From Eudorina sp. 2006-703-Eu-15 (taxonomy: Eukaryota; Chlorophyta; Chlorophyceae; Chlamydomonadales; Volvocaceae): a DNA stretch of 64,000 nucleotides. The stretch is taken from contig BDSI01000025.1 of assembly GCA_003117195.1 (NCBI GenBank), forward strand, positions 948,898-1,012,897, read 5' to 3'. Shown one piece after another: positions 1 to 12,046 of this stretch. A program made the position numbers and the translations under genes. The notes below the pieces were generated by a model, which had not been told where the DNA came from, searched no databases, and saw only the letters and a program-made list of their open reading frames with translations. The stretch's first letter is position 1. Each line of letters begins with the position of its first letter.

Positions 1-350
1 GGGTGGGGTGGGGTGGGGGAAATGTAGAGGGTTTGGGAGAAGGGAGGAGAGGGGAGGAGGGACCGTGTTCGGTCGGTCTGCCCGGTTCGGCGCCTGCCCC
101 TCCCCGCCAGAACACCCCGCAGCTTCCATCTGTCTACCGATTTTCCTACACCCCGCAGGATCAGCACGCACTGCGGCGATGATGTCTGCGATTTCGCTCC
201 CCGGCCTGGCCGCCCTCGCCCCCGGTCCCTCCCTCCTCTCCCCGAGCCCCCGCCGCCCGCCCCTGTTATTCGCGTTCAACCCCTCCCCTCCCTCCCTCCC
301 TCCCCCCCTCCGTCCCTCCCGCCTCCCCCTCAACAACCCCCCCCCCTTAG
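1..350 (+). other. intron (3' part) preceding the OLA1 exon
   Basis: No coding exon is visible here. The sequence is G-rich at the start, then strongly pyrimidine-rich (C and CT runs from about 220 to 348), and ends in CCCTTAG directly before the conserved OLA1 exon. I read it as the 3' part of an intron, with the rest of the gene lying upstream of the window. A short stretch at 126-158 resembles the dispersed repeat seen at 27276-27340 and 50660-50715. Confidence 0.6.
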
Positions 351-1472
351 ATCATCACCACGGGCTTCAAGGCCATCCACCTGATCTACTTCTTCACCGC
401 CGGAGAGGACGAGGTCAAGTGCTGGCAGATCCGGCAGGGGACCAAGGCGCCGCAGGCGGCCGGAACCATCCACACGGACTTCGGTGAGCGGGGCCGGGCT
501 GGGGGGCCGGGCGGGGGGCCTGGGGGGCGGGGGCTGGGGGCGGGGCGGGGCTGGGCGGGCGAGTAGGCTGCGGGAGGGGGCAGGTCAGGAAGGGGCCGGG
601 GGAGGCCGAGGGCGTTCGGATGGGTGCAACCGAAGGGTGCCTAGGACTGGGGACCGGGTCATCCGCAGCAGCAGCGGCGCGCGCGCGAGGGACTCCCCCC
701 ACCACCACCCTAGGGGGGGAGATGAGGGAGCGCCCGGGTGGGTGGGTGGCTGGGAAGGACCGCCGCATGGCGCGGGTAAGCAGCGGCGCCATCGCCCGCC
801 GCTGGTGCCAGCGCTGCCTCTGGAGGCGGCCCAGGCTGCTGCTGGGGGGTTCCAAGCTGGGGTGGGCCCGGTCCTCTTCCCGGAGCGGTGCTTCCGTGAC
901 CCATCTACCTGTCTCGCGTTCTCTGCAAGTGTGTGTTAGAAGGACGCGCCAAGCCACTCAGCCGTAGCTCACGCGCCGCAAACGCGGCTCCCGGCCCCCT
1001 CCGCCGCCGCCGCCGCCGCCGCCGCTCCCAATCGTTCCGCACCGCCGCTTTTGCCTCGGGCGCTCTGGCCGTCGGTCGCCCAGGACCTGTCGGTTGGTCG
1101 TTAGTAGTTGGCAGTCGGATTCTTGGGCGGGGACGCACTCGTGTGTGCGGTACCCCGCCAAGAAGCCAGCCTGACCCACATCACATTTACCACCAAACCT
1201 ACAGTGAATAACCTGAAAATGAGATTGCACCCGTGTGTAATAACAATACTGAGCCGTGTGTGTGTGTGTGTATGTGATGGTGCCGTCGTACGACCGCAGA
1301 GCGCGGCTTCATCTGCGCCGAGGTGATGAAGTACGACGAGCTTAAGGAGCTGGGGACGGAGTCGGCGGTCAAGGCGGCGGGCAAGTACCGCCAGCAGGGC
1401 AAGGAGTACGTGGTGGCGGACGGGGACATCATCTACTTCAAATTTAACGTGACGTCCAGCGGCAAGAAGTAA
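351..1472 (+). CDS. OLA1: Obg-like ATPase 1 (OLA1/YchF), C-terminal exons only
   Basis: This is the 3' end of a YchF/OLA1 gene, a cytosolic ATP-hydrolysing member of the Obg GTPase group that associates with ribosomes. Two exons are visible, 351-483 and 1300-1472. They join with one base carried over (G|AG, giving Glu) and end at TAA 1470-1472. The 101 residues start [18 protein letters not shown], pass through [38 protein letters not shown] and [20 protein letters not shown], and finish [10 protein letters not shown]. These are hallmark TGS-domain sequences of eukaryotic OLA1. The GTPase domain must lie upstream of the window. The 816-bp intron contains a (TG)n run near 1257-1272. Family assignment is near certain; the gene is partial only because of the window edge. 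Confidence 0.95.
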
Positions 1473-3612
1473 ATGATGATGACGGCGACATCAACCAGAG
1501 GGACAACGAGTGAATGAGGGTGGTGGTGATGGTGGGGGCAAGGAGAGGGCATGGGTGGATGCCGTGGCAGCGCGCAGCGAGTTTCGAGGCAGAGGGTGGT
1601 TGTGGACTTGTGGTGTGCAGTCTTCGAGCGGCGACGAATGGGTGCGTCGGTCGAGCACATCGACATCGACTAACAACACCTTCCCCCGGGGGGAGATTTG
1701 AGACCCGATTGTTGCCTGCCGTACAAGAGCTTGGCGTGCAGTTGCCAATGCTGTGATGGCGGGACGGACGGACGGACGGACTGAGGCGGCCTGCCCACCC
1801 CGGTTGACCCCTAATCTCGGAAGAGGGGAGAGCGGTTGGAGCGGGTAGGGGGGGGAGGGGGCTGGCCGTCACTCCTCAGGGCAGTGTGAGCCTCCAGGGA
1901 TGGGGGACGGGAGGAGGGGGGTCCCAAGCTGTCGGTGCGTCGGCGGGTAAACCGACCGGGTTTATGTGAGTGCGTGTGTACGGCAGTGAGGGGATGGTGT
2001 ATCGTTGACTCATGAGAGGGTGCTCTGCTGACCGACTGACTGCCAACTGACTGAAACCGACTGTCTGATGACTGATTGACGGGGTTGGGAAGCCGAAGAG
2101 GGTGGCAGCTGCCACCGCCGGGATGGGTTGCCGCTGCTGCTGCCGCTGCGGTGCGTCCCGCGGCAGCGAACGTGCGGGGGTGCTGGAGGGAGCAAAGCGG
2201 CGGGAAGGGGGGGCCGCGTCCCTGGGAGGAAAGGGCAGAGGGGCAGGACGGGGCGTCTGGAGGCGTCTGGAGGCGAAGATGGACACGGAGAGACTGGCTG
2301 ATATCGCGTGAGTGTGCAATCAGACATCAGGAAGAGGTGCTATTGTTATGTGTGTTTGTGTATGAATGTGTTTTATGAAGGGTTTGCGCGCGAGCGGGGT
2401 CGTCCGTCGCTGTACGGCCGGCCCGGTGTCGTGTCATGACGTGGCGCCGTGACTTGCCGTGGGCCTGCCGTACCGTGTTACGGCATTTCTGATGGGGTGC
2501 CGTACTGGGTTTCTGGGGTGACGCCCGGCGGAGCGGGCAGCCGAGGGCGCGGTTGGCAGCTGTGTGTGTGTGTTTGTGTGTGTGGGGGGGGGGGGTTGGC
2601 TGACGGCCGCGTGGGTGGCGCCCGCACGACGACCCAGACGCGTCGAAGGGCTGCGCAAGGGCCGCCATTTCCAGGACATGACCGGCTTTCCTCGGAGCAG
2701 TTGGCCCCGCACGTATTACTGGTATTGAGACGGTTCCCTGGCGCTACCTGAACCTGGCTTCGTTTATTTGTTCGTCAAACCTGGCTAGTTCGTCAAACCT
2801 GGCTAGTTGCTACCGAGTTGCTCCAAACCGAAGCGACCGAATCACATCCTCGCTCGCCTTATCTAATCATCCGATCTAAGCATCACGCCAGCTTGGATGC
2901 CGGTTGACAGCCCTGCCACTGAAACTGATGGGGGCACTCTCGCGCAGTCTCGCGCAGGTCACGATAGTAATAATATCGCCGCAATTTGGGCAAGCTTCAG
3001 GGCCCTGCTTGAGTTTGCCGCGTTTTTTCGCAAGTATGAAGCTGATAAAGGTCACGATAGGGAATGGGCGAATACGGTAGCGCTCTAGGGTCGCGGCCCC
3101 CCCGAAATATGTTGCGGAAAACAGATCTGGGTCTCCCGTCGCACCACAGAGGGATGACCCATGGGACGGCGCCGGCCCGCGGTTCCGAGCGCGTCCGACG
3201 CGCGGCAACATCTCCGACGTACCCACCTGAACGACGAAGTGTAAGATGGTGACCAAATGGGGCCGCATTTCGTTGTCGGCTGCCTTGATCGTTATCTCTT
3301 GGGCGCATGCTGTGGGAATGGCAGCGGCGTCTTGGAATGGCGCTGTTCCGCTCCAAGGTTGGCAAACCGCCAAACCGCCAAGCGACCAATCACGAGACGG
3401 TTCCGGCAGGTCAGAGAGGGAGGGCCCCCAGGTACCGTACGGCCCGGAATCCCGGAAGGAGTCGATAGATCCTCCCCCTCACGACGTCAGTCAGCGTCGC
3501 GGTTATCTGCAAATGCACAAAAGCAAAAGCTTTCGTTAACGTAACGTGAAAAGGACATTCATAATTCCGTTTTGGCACGGCCAGCACGAAAGATATACAA
3601 GCTGACAACGAA

Positions 3613-3644
<32 letters not shown>

Positions 3645-3733
3645 AAGGGCAGCGCTCATTTACTACTCCATTCCGGAGAGCGGTGCATCTTCCGTCTCCT
3701 GCGCCCCTGCTCCGACACCCACCGAAGCCGCAC
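1473..3733. other. OLA1 3' region and intergenic DNA
   Basis: I see no supported gene in this stretch of about 2.2 kb. It includes the OLA1 3' UTR and the promoter and 5' UTR of the CURT1-like gene. A (TG)n/G-run block lies at 2561-2597, an imperfect duplication (CGTCAAACCTGGCTAGTT) at 2774-2806, and a (GTC)n run at 3615-3640 just upstream of the next start codon. The open frames here are GC-driven and share no protein family pattern. No clear TGTAA poly(A) signal is seen close to the OLA1 stop; the first good one is near 3241. Confidence 0.5.
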
Positions 3734-5911
3734 ATGGCCTCCCTGCCGGCCCACTTCTCCACCAGCCAGCGCGCCGGCACCGCGCATCACCCGCTCCGCC
3801 ACCGCGGCGGCGGCAGCCGCGGCCTCCGCCTCAATGCCGCGGCCGCGCCGTCGCCGCGGCCCTGCCGCTGCCGCCGTTGCGCGGCGCGCGTGATGGCCTT
3901 CCGCTGGGGCGACGCAGCCGACGCCACCCGGGCCGCGAACAACCCCCTCAACGCGCCGACGCCGCCGAACCCCCGTCCGAGCGCAAGCGGGACAAGCCGC
4001 CGCGGCGGCGGCTGGTACACGGACCCCACCGAGACGGATGCCGACGTCCGCATCCTGCCGGCCGCCGCCGAGACGTCGAGCGGCCGCCGGCCTGACGAGG
4101 CTGAGGTGGAGGGCGCGATCGAGGCGATGCAGCGGGAGGAGCGGGTGCGCGACGTGCAGCGCGCGGTGGTGGAGGCGGTGGAGGGCGCGCAGGGCTGGTG
4201 GCGAGACCTGCCGGTAAGCTCTTGGGGCTGTGTGATTCGATGGGTTGCGATCTCCTTTTTTATGTCTGTGAGATGTGGGATTCGAGTTCAAATCATATAT
4301 GATGGGAGCTGAGAGCTAGGAGCGGGGAGCGGGGAGCGGCGCGGGCAGGGGCGCGAATGTGACTCAGCGCGCGTCAGAGACACCGGCGCGGGGCCCGAAC
4401 TGACAGCCGCGAGCTGGTCATGATAATGGGCCACGATGTGTGACGCAGCAACAGCAGGGTGACTGCTTTAATTTCGAACATGTATTATGTACCTGAAAGC
4501 GTAATAGGACAGAGCGGCGGCGGCGCGCGCGCGCGCGCGCGCGGCGGAGAAACAAAGCGGTTGCCGAGTCGCTTCCGAGTCGCGGCCAAGCATTCATTTG
4601 TTCGACACACGCATTCCTAAAATTATGTCAGCAATAATGCACCACATTATGCATGAATTAAGCCTTGGGTGCGTGGTTACTGATCGCAATGCGGCTTTTG
4701 AGGCTTTTCGCGGCGCTGCGGCGCCGCGAGTCGCAGCCGCGACGTCCCCGCCGGGTGCTTGGTCAGCGGAGCCGCTGCGACGTCCGTATAGCGTCCGTAT
4801 CTTGTAGCTAGTATCTTGTAGCTAGTATCTTGTAGCTAGTATCTTGTAGCTAGTATCTTGTAGCTAGTATCTTGTAGCTAGTATCTTGTAGCTAGTATCT
4901 TGGTAGCTAGTATCTTGTAGCTAGTATCTAGCATCTTGGTACCTGCCAGTCCGCTTGCGGCCTCCCTCCAACCAGGGGACGAGACACGTGTCGCGCGCAG
5001 AGGCGAAGGATGGTCTCCTCTCTAACCGGCAATCGCTCCAGGGCTGTGTGCGGGCATCATGCCTATCATGACGACGACGACGACGACGACATCCCGGAGC
5101 TCGGACCCCGGGGGCGCGGGCGCCTGGCGGGGTACCTCCTCCGCGCCTTCCCACCCATTCGTAACCCAACACTGCGCACCGATGGCCCGCGGGGTCCGCT
5201 GTAACATCATCATCCGCTGTAACATCTTTGGGGTCCGCTGTAACGTTCATTCATTCATTCATTCATTCATTCATCATCAATAACAACACACTGCTCACTG
5301 GGCTCCCCACAGGAAACCCTCTCCAGTCCAGCGCATGAGATATACGGTGCAGGTCAAATTATGAGCTCCCATTTCCTTTCCTTTCATTCCCCCTTTCCCT
5401 TTCCGTGTTCGCCTCAGGACAAGCGGACGGTGCTGGTGGGCGGTACGGCACTCGTGGTGGGCGCCTACCTGGCTAACTCGGTCGCGACCGCCCTGGACCG
5501 AGTGCCGCTGCTGCCGGGGCTGCTGCAGGTGGGTCCGGGTGCCCAGAAATGAAACCCGCCCGCCCGAACCCAGGTGCGGTCTAGGTGTGTGTAGTAGTAA
5601 TAGTAGTAGTAGTAGTGCAGTAGTAGTAGTACAGTAGTAGTACTGTAGTAGTAATCCTTACAAGGTGGACCTGGAGTCCCGACCGGGCGTTGCAACGGGC
5701 CCAGACACCGAAGCTCGTGTGCGCCTCCGGTCCTCATTTCGTCATCAACGCCCACCAGGGACGGATGCGCCCATCCTCCGTCCATCACCCGCGGGGGGCG
5801 GGGGGTCATGCAGCCATACCGGCCAACACACCAGGTTTCCAGCGCGCCAGGATTGCCGACACCCGTGAGATGACCCCCGTGTAAAGTGAAGCTGAGCCGC
5901 GATGTGGGTCG

Positions 5912-5970
<59 letters not shown>

Positions 5971-8900
5971 TCTGTTTGTGTGTGGGGCCCGGGGATTGCG
6001 ATGTGTGAGGCCGGTCAGGCCGGCAGACCTCGTCAAAGCACCCTTCCCAGTCTGAACACCACCCCCCGACCTTACCCCTCTCTCCGCCCTCGCTCGCGCC
6101 CGTGCCGTCCTCCCTGTCCCGCCGCGCTGCTCCCTTCCTCCCCCCGCGACCCCCGCGACACCGGCCCCCCCCCGCCCGAACACACACGCTCGCATCCCCC
6201 TCTACCCCGCCCCCCAATTTCCTATACCCCCATCCCCCCAGACTGTGGGCCTCGGCTACAGCGTGTGGTTCTGGTGGCGGTTCGTGTTGTTCGCGGAGGG
6301 GCGGCGGGAGCTGGGGCTGTCGCTGGGGCACATGCGGCGGAGGGTGGCGGAGAGCGTGGAGGGGCTGGCGGAGAAGACGCGTGAGTGCGAGGGTGGGGGG
6401 AGTGGAGGGGGTGTGGAGGGGGTGTGGTGGGGGCCAGGGGCTAGGGAGGCGAGGCGGCAGGGGCCAAGGGCGGGGGATGGGATCCGGTGGGGGGAGTGTG
6501 GCAGGGCAGGGGAAGTAGGGAAAGGGGCGAGGGGAGGGGAGGGGACAGGGGTCAAGGGAGGGTGTGCGACGGGCGGGACCATGCCGGGAGGGGGTGGTTA
6601 GGGAAATGAGGAGACATTGCAGTACCGTACGCGTGTACGACGGGACTTGAATACGGCAGCTGTCACGTCTCGTTCTTCTTTCGACTTACCCACGGATGTC
6701 GCCTGAGAAAAGCTGTACGGCATTACACCGGGAGGGCCGGGCGCGTCTCCAGCACTCGCATCCGCCTAAACCAATTCGTTGGTCCTCCGATCCCCACAAC
6801 AACATGTACTGCTTGCCCCGCACATGGTCCTGGTTGCCGTTTCCTGCCGCCGCCGTACACCACCGTACACCGCCGTACAATGCCACGCCACAGTCGAGTC
6901 GCACCCCAACCCCGGCAGCGGCGAGACGGGCGCCGCCGAGACCGCCCGCCGCGTCGTGGACCGCATGGCCGCCCGCCACACCACCACCAGCAACAGCAAT
7001 ACCCAAGATCCGCAGCAGCGGCGCCGGTTGGAGGAGCGGGAGTCGTTGATCCACGATGATGGCAGCTGGGTGGACGAGCCGGCGGTCAAGGGTGGGTCGG
7101 GGGGATGGGGCCTGGGGCGGGTGGAGGCGGGGCCTGGGGCTGGTTAGGGCCTCGGGTGGGGTCGGGGTGTGGGGGTGGGTGGGTCAAACGGTGGGCCTGA
7201 GGCGTTTGACCAGTGAGCCGGGGATGGAGGGTCGGATGGAGATGGGGTCGGGCGATCGGGTCGGGGTGGTGGTGGTGGTGGGAAGATCCGGGGTGAGAGA
7301 GATGTACGATGATAACGTACAGTGTACGGCAAGAGGCAGACACGGGCATGGGGCGGCGCCGCATGGCGTCGCGGGGAGTCCGCACACACCCCACGCACCG
7401 CTTGAGACCACTGTGTGTGTTTGCCGTACATGTGCGCCGTACATGCTTGCCTCAGGTTCCGGCCTAAACGAGGGCTTCGTCGCGGGTCTGCTCGAGGTGG
7501 GAGCGCCGTCCGTAGATGTCGTACATTGTAACCAATTGTCGTACATGTAGTATGTGTTCTCCTGTGTCCATCAGATCCAGAATGTTGCTGTTTGATGATC
7601 AGGAGTGTTTTAAATATCTTGTCTGTCATCACAAGGCAGCACACCCATTTCCCGCCCTTGCTTGCCGCAGGAGTTGGACGATCGGGTGCGCGACCTGTCC
7701 TCCGGAAGCCCCCCTCCGGGCTCCTCGGCTGTGGGCCGGCGGTCCCCCTCCGTGTTCGCGCTGCTGGCGGTTGGGCCCGAGGGCTGCAGCGGCTGGCTGC
7801 TGGGGCCCGAGCAGGGAGCCGAGGAGGCCGCCGCGGGTGAGCGTAACCTAATGGGTGTGCAGGGCCACATATCCGAGAAGGGGTACGGGGAAGGGGAAGG
7901 GGAAGGGGAGCGTGTAAGGCTGCGTGTAAGGATCGTACGACAGTACGACACCAAACCTAACCTCAAGGTGTGCTCGCGCGTCCCCCTGGGCCTTCCGGTC
8001 TCTTTTATGTACGACATGTGTGCCGGGGGTGCCGCACGCACCGGTGTGTCGTACACCCGACCGCCCATCTTCCAGCCTTCCTTTCTCTTTTGCTGCCAAC
8101 GCAGCCAACCCGGCCCGCTAAATCCCCAAGAACCCCAACCAACCCCTTCCTTGATTACTTCACGCACGACCTTTGAGCCTCCTGAGAAGCCCCTCTTCTC
8201 ACATATGTACGACACACCGTACGACACGCTGTACGACCTCGTGGTTCTGCGCCCGCAGTCGGCGGCGGCAACCCGCCCCCTGGCGCCAAGGACGCCTCGC
8301 CCACCTCGCCCTCGCCCACCGCCGCCTCAGTCAGCGGCAGCCCCACCCCCCAGTCGTCCTCCTCCTCCTCCTCCTCCTCCTCCTCCCCTGGCGGCGGCGG
8401 CGGCGGCGGCGGTCCCTTCTCCGGCATCGAGGTGACCGAAGTGAAGGGCATCGCCGACCTTGACCCCTGCCTGGGCTGGGACGTGGAGGCGTGCCGGGCC
8501 AGCGGCCACATGAAGCTGGGCGAGCCGGACAACTGTGAGTTTGATGCCGTACCCTGTGTCGTACTCTGTGTCGTCGTTGGTGTCGTACTTGCGAGTCGTA
8601 CTCTTGAGAGTGGGGCGGGGCGGGGCGGGCCGGGCCGGGTATCCGGGTATCTGAAGGTTCGCGAAAAGAAAAGGCCAGGGTGGAAGACCCGCCTTCTCCC
8701 GGGGCCCCATCCCCGCTCCTAGACCTCGTGAGAGAGATCCACACACTGGTACAGTCGATTGCGTCACCGGGACCTTGGCGCATTGCGCTGGCGGCGGCAA
8801 CAGAAGGACGAATCGCGGTGTGTGGTCAGTGAGGTGGCTGCGGCTGTCACCGATGACCCTGTCGGTGTCCACGGTCAACATCACTACGAGATGTCGTACC

Positions 8901-10172
8901 AATCTCCCCGCCCCTCTTCCTCCTCTTCCTCCTCTTCCCCCTCACCCCCTCTTCCCCCTATACCCCTATACCCCCTTCTCGCCACCTCCCCCCCGCGCAG
9001 CCAAGCTGGAGGCTCTGGAGCAGGCGGCCCTGAGGCAGGCCCGAGCGGCCACCAGCTTCAGTCGCCACGTGGACGAGGTGGGGGAGGGAGGAGGGAGGGC
9101 CATATGGGGGCGGGAGGAGGGAGGGAGGGCCGTATGGGGGCGGGGCCGCCTCTGGGGACTTACCTTTGATCTTTTATGGGCCTTTTCTTTGGGTGGTGCC
9201 AAACCGTGTTCCTCCTCCTCCTCCTTCTCCTCCTCTTCCTACCTTCCGCCGCCGCCGGGCGCGATCATGACGCCGATTACACAATCTCACCCCCATGCGC
9301 CTCCCAAGACCCATATCACCCGGACGGCTGCAGCTGCACCACACTCTAATCCTCACACTCCCGCACTCCCGCACCTCCCACCTGCACCCCCAACCCGGCC
9401 CCTAACCTGCACCCCCAACCCGGCCCCTAACCTGCCCCCAACCTGGCCTCTAACCTGCCCCCAACCCGGCCCCTAACCTGCCCCCCAACCCGACCCCTAA
9501 CCTGCCCCCCAACCCGGCCCGGCCCCCCCTCCCAACCTCCTGCACAGGTGCTCCACGAGCCGGGCAGTGTGGTCCGGGGCGCCAGTCTGGAGTCGGTGCA
9601 CCTGGAGGGGGACTACGGCCGGGCCGCAGGTGGGGTGGGTGCGGTAGGTGGTGGTGGTGGTGGTGGAGCGGCTGACGGGTGGTGTGGATGGTGGTGGTGG
9701 TGTGGGGGGGGAGGTGGTGGGGGAGGTGGCCGACGGGTCTGTCGCAGGTGGGGAAGGGGGGGGGTACGGACGCGGTGGTACGGGTCACCCGTGTGGGGAC
9801 CCGCGTTGGCCGTGGACCGATCTCCCCCCTTGATGATCATGTGATTGCGCTAGGGGGGGGGAGGAGGGGAGGAGAGGGGGGACGAGGGAGGAGGGGAGGA
9901 GAGGGGGGACGAGGGAGGAGGGAGGAGAGGGGGACGAGGGAGGAGGGGAGGAGAGGGGGGACGAGGGAGGAGGGGAGGAGAGGGGGGACGAGGGAGGGAT
10001 GCTGGCGGACGGGGTGTGTGCTTCGCTGCCGCGGGATACACGCGGGGCACTGCCCATGACCCTCGCCCCTGCGGGTGAATGCCGTAATAAAGTGCCGTAC
10101 ACCGGCTGTCGTACAGGCACCATGGAGCGTGCGGAGATGGAGGACCTGGCGGCAAAGAACCCGGACGGCCTG

Positions 10173-10210
<38 letters not shown>

Positions 10211-10831
10211 GGGTGTCCAGGGAGGAGGGGTGGAGTGGCAGCGATGGGGACCGGATGTGGGAGACGCGAACACTCGACCCTGCCACCCGTTCCGCAAACA
10301 ACCGCGCTGGACTTGAATTTTGAATTATGATCCCACCTGTCGATTTGGATCCCCCGGAGGAGCAAATGCAGTTGAGTGTGCGCGCGCGCAACCCCTCAAC
10401 ACTTGACGCGCACTCCCGTGACACGTGCCATCTGACCGTCACCGGTCCGCTGCCCGTCACCTCGATGTGTCGTACATACACACAGCTTGTTCCGCAGATC
10501 CACACCCGCGCTGGAATATCGCGGATGCGGACACTACACCTTCCCGGCGCCTGCCGGCAGCTGCACCGCCGTCCGACCCCTGGGCCGCTACGGCGGCCCC
10601 TCCCTGCCGTCCTGCAGCGCGGCTTCCAGTGCATGCACCGACACATCGGCTGTCACCGATGACCCGGGGGGGTTCCACTACAACATCATCATAAAAAAAT
10701 TATAATAATACCCATAACCTGATTCCTCCCCGCGCCCCCGCCTCACCCCCCCTTCCCCTGCCCAGCCCGGCACCGCCAAGTCCACTCGCCACCCCGCCGT
10801 GGGTGAGGAGGCGGGCACCGGCGGCCTGTGA
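3734..10831 (+). CDS. CURT1/CAAD-domain thylakoid membrane protein with long C-terminal extension
   Basis: Eleven exons join in frame to 563 residues: 3734-4213, 5418-5528, 6242-6380, 6894-7091, 7456-7496, 7671-7836, 8259-8534, 9001-9077, 9548-9629, 10117-10172, 10766-10831 (TGA). The N terminus is rich in Ser, Ala and Arg, like a chloroplast transit peptide. Residues about 161-215 form the CURT1/CAAD core: DKRTVLVGGTALVVGAYLAN, then DRVPLLPGLLQ, then TVGLGYSVWFWWRFVLF. These are two hydrophobic helices separated by the typical PLLP turn. CURT1 proteins bend thylakoid membranes at grana margins; CAAD domains also occur in other plastid proteins. After a short amphipathic helix the protein runs on for more than 300 residues with poly-Ser and poly-Gly spacers and a helical segment, which is much longer than ordinary CURT1 (roughly 100-170 residues). 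An in-frame ATG at 3572 (counting alternative starts) would lengthen the N terminus; 3734 has the better context. The last exon is the least certain. Confidence 0.75.
4797..4938. repeat. 14-bp tandem repeat (TAGCTAGTATCTTG)n in CURT1-like intron 1
   Basis: About nine copies of TAGCTAGTATCTTG follow each other. One copy carries an extra G near 4902 and the last is degenerate. The repeat is AT-rich and stands out from the surrounding GC-rich intron. A (CG)n run lies just upstream at 4526-4542. Confidence 0.95.
5176..5275 (+). repeat. dispersed repeat copy ending in (CATT)n
   Basis: The block contains three variants of GGGTCCGCTGTAACATC and ends in a run of ATTC/CATT tetramers at 5247-5273. Related copies lie near 8850, 10650, 15175, 37880 and 55145. 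A repeat with a conserved body and a microsatellite tail resembles the 3' end of a non-LTR retroelement or SINE; the identity is inferred. Confidence 0.6.
5588..5656. repeat. (TAG)n microsatellite, interrupted
   Basis: TAG trinucleotides with a few interruptions (GCAG, TACAG, TACTG) fill this part of intron 2 of the CURT1-like gene. The run ends directly before CTTACAAGGTGGAC, which resembles the TGTAACCGTTACAAGGTG element found at 13934 and 42670. Confidence 0.85.
5912..5969. repeat. (TG)n microsatellite
   Basis: About 29 uninterrupted TG dinucleotides lie in intron 2 of the CURT1-like gene, followed by a degenerate TCTGTTTGTGTG tail. Confidence 0.97.
9374..9531. repeat. C-rich minisatellite of 21-23 bp units in a CURT1-like intron
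   Basis: Six to seven imperfect copies of a unit like AACCCGGCCCCTAACCTG plus CCCCC follow each other immediately before the exon at 9548. They also serve as the pyrimidine tract of that acceptor site, so array length directly sets the branch-to-acceptor geometry. Confidence 0.85.
9853..9998. repeat. purine-only minisatellite of about 27-29 bp
   Basis: About five copies of a unit with core GGGGGGACGAGGGAGGAGG follow each other in the intron between the exons at 9548 and 10117. The + strand is almost purely purine, so triplex or G-quadruplex structure is possible. Unit length varies through G-run slippage. Confidence 0.9.
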
Positions 10832-12033
10832 GGAGCGGAGGAGGCAGGAGGCGGTAGGCCAGGAGCCAAGAGGGGGCCGGCGGGCTCGGAAGCTGCGTAG
10901 AGACGGCCTTGCTGCAGCCGGTTCCGGATCCGGTTCCGGAGCGTCGTTTGGAGGAGGACGAGCAGGCGGAGTTCCGGAGGGAGGGGGATAACGGCTAGAT
11001 CTGGGGTGGTGGTTGGGGCGGCGGTGGATGCGCTTCTACATGCAAACCAGCACAACCGGCACTCAGAATACTGACGGATGGGGGCGGTCGGAGTCAAGAT
11101 TCACTTATTTTGTACACCATCACTTCATCACGCGTGCCGCCGGATCTCCAACTGTACATGCAAACCGAATGTAGTTATGTAGTTAGATATTCGGTTGTGT
11201 TGGTGTCACAAAGGCGCCGTGCTTGGGGTTCGGTTGGTTTTAGGAAGATCGATTGTTTGGTGTTGAGTAAAATAGTTGGAGCCGGTTGTCAGGGCTAGAT
11301 AGGCGATAGGTAGAGGCCGGTGGGACCAGGGCCTCGGTGTGGTGGTGGTGGTGGTGGTGGTGGTTGGGGGCATCAGGATTGGGGTCCACGGCGGTGGCGC
11401 CCGGGGGCCGGTGGCCAACAGGGCCTGCATTGCCCCCAAGCCCCAACAGGGCCTGCATCAACCCGCCCCTGTGCGCTTCAACCGCCCCGTTCCACAGCAC
11501 CACCCGCGACCCGCCGCTCCGCATTCCCCTCGGAAAGGAGAAGACGCGGCGTCTGCACGTCTGTACGGCGTTTAGACAAGTGTGTGTACGGCACATGCAA
11601 GTGGACTGCCGTGGACTGCCTGCCCTCACGCCACATTCCGTACCCAATACACAATACACCGTATACCGTACAAACACACGCTGTCAAGGCTGGTTTTCCA
11701 CCTAGGGCGCCCCCTTAGGATTCCACATACCGTAGCCGCTTGGCCGCGGAAGCCCCGGGGGGCTGAGACGCCGAGTTCGGGGGACGGGGCGGTGAAACCC
11801 CGGAAGGTCGGAGGGGGTGTGTGGGCGGGCGCGGCAACTGACAAGGCTCCTGTCGCCGGAAGGCCCACGGCCCCCGATGGCGGCAATCAGAGGCCTGAAG
11901 CGGGCGGGGGGGTGGCTGCCGGGTGATGTCGTTGTAGGGGACGATGACGCGATGTGGCTCTCACGTCCCTCGGGTGGGGCTGACGGGTTTTGTTGTTGCT
12001 CGGCGCTGCTGCGGCGGGGTCCTTCACTGCTGT

Positions 12034-12046
12034 TGTAAACTTGTAA
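12034..12046 (+). terminator. candidate TGTAA poly(A) signals for the CURT1-like gene
   Basis: TGTAA, the usual chlamydomonadalean polyadenylation signal, occurs twice (12034-12038 and 12042-12046). It lies about 1.2 kb after the stop at 10831. I saw no closer match, so the link to this gene is tentative. Confidence 0.3.

Noticed and set aside
8..957. Several 100-180-codon frames on both strands around the OLA1 exons
   Set aside because: They read through intron sequence in GC-rich DNA, have strongly biased composition (Pro, Arg, Gly) and overlap a well-supported exon in another frame.
4262..4300. tRNA-like T-arm (GATTCGAGTTCAAATC)
   Set aside because: No acceptor stem, D-arm or anticodon arm can be folded around it. 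No tRNA or rRNA gene was recognised in the window.
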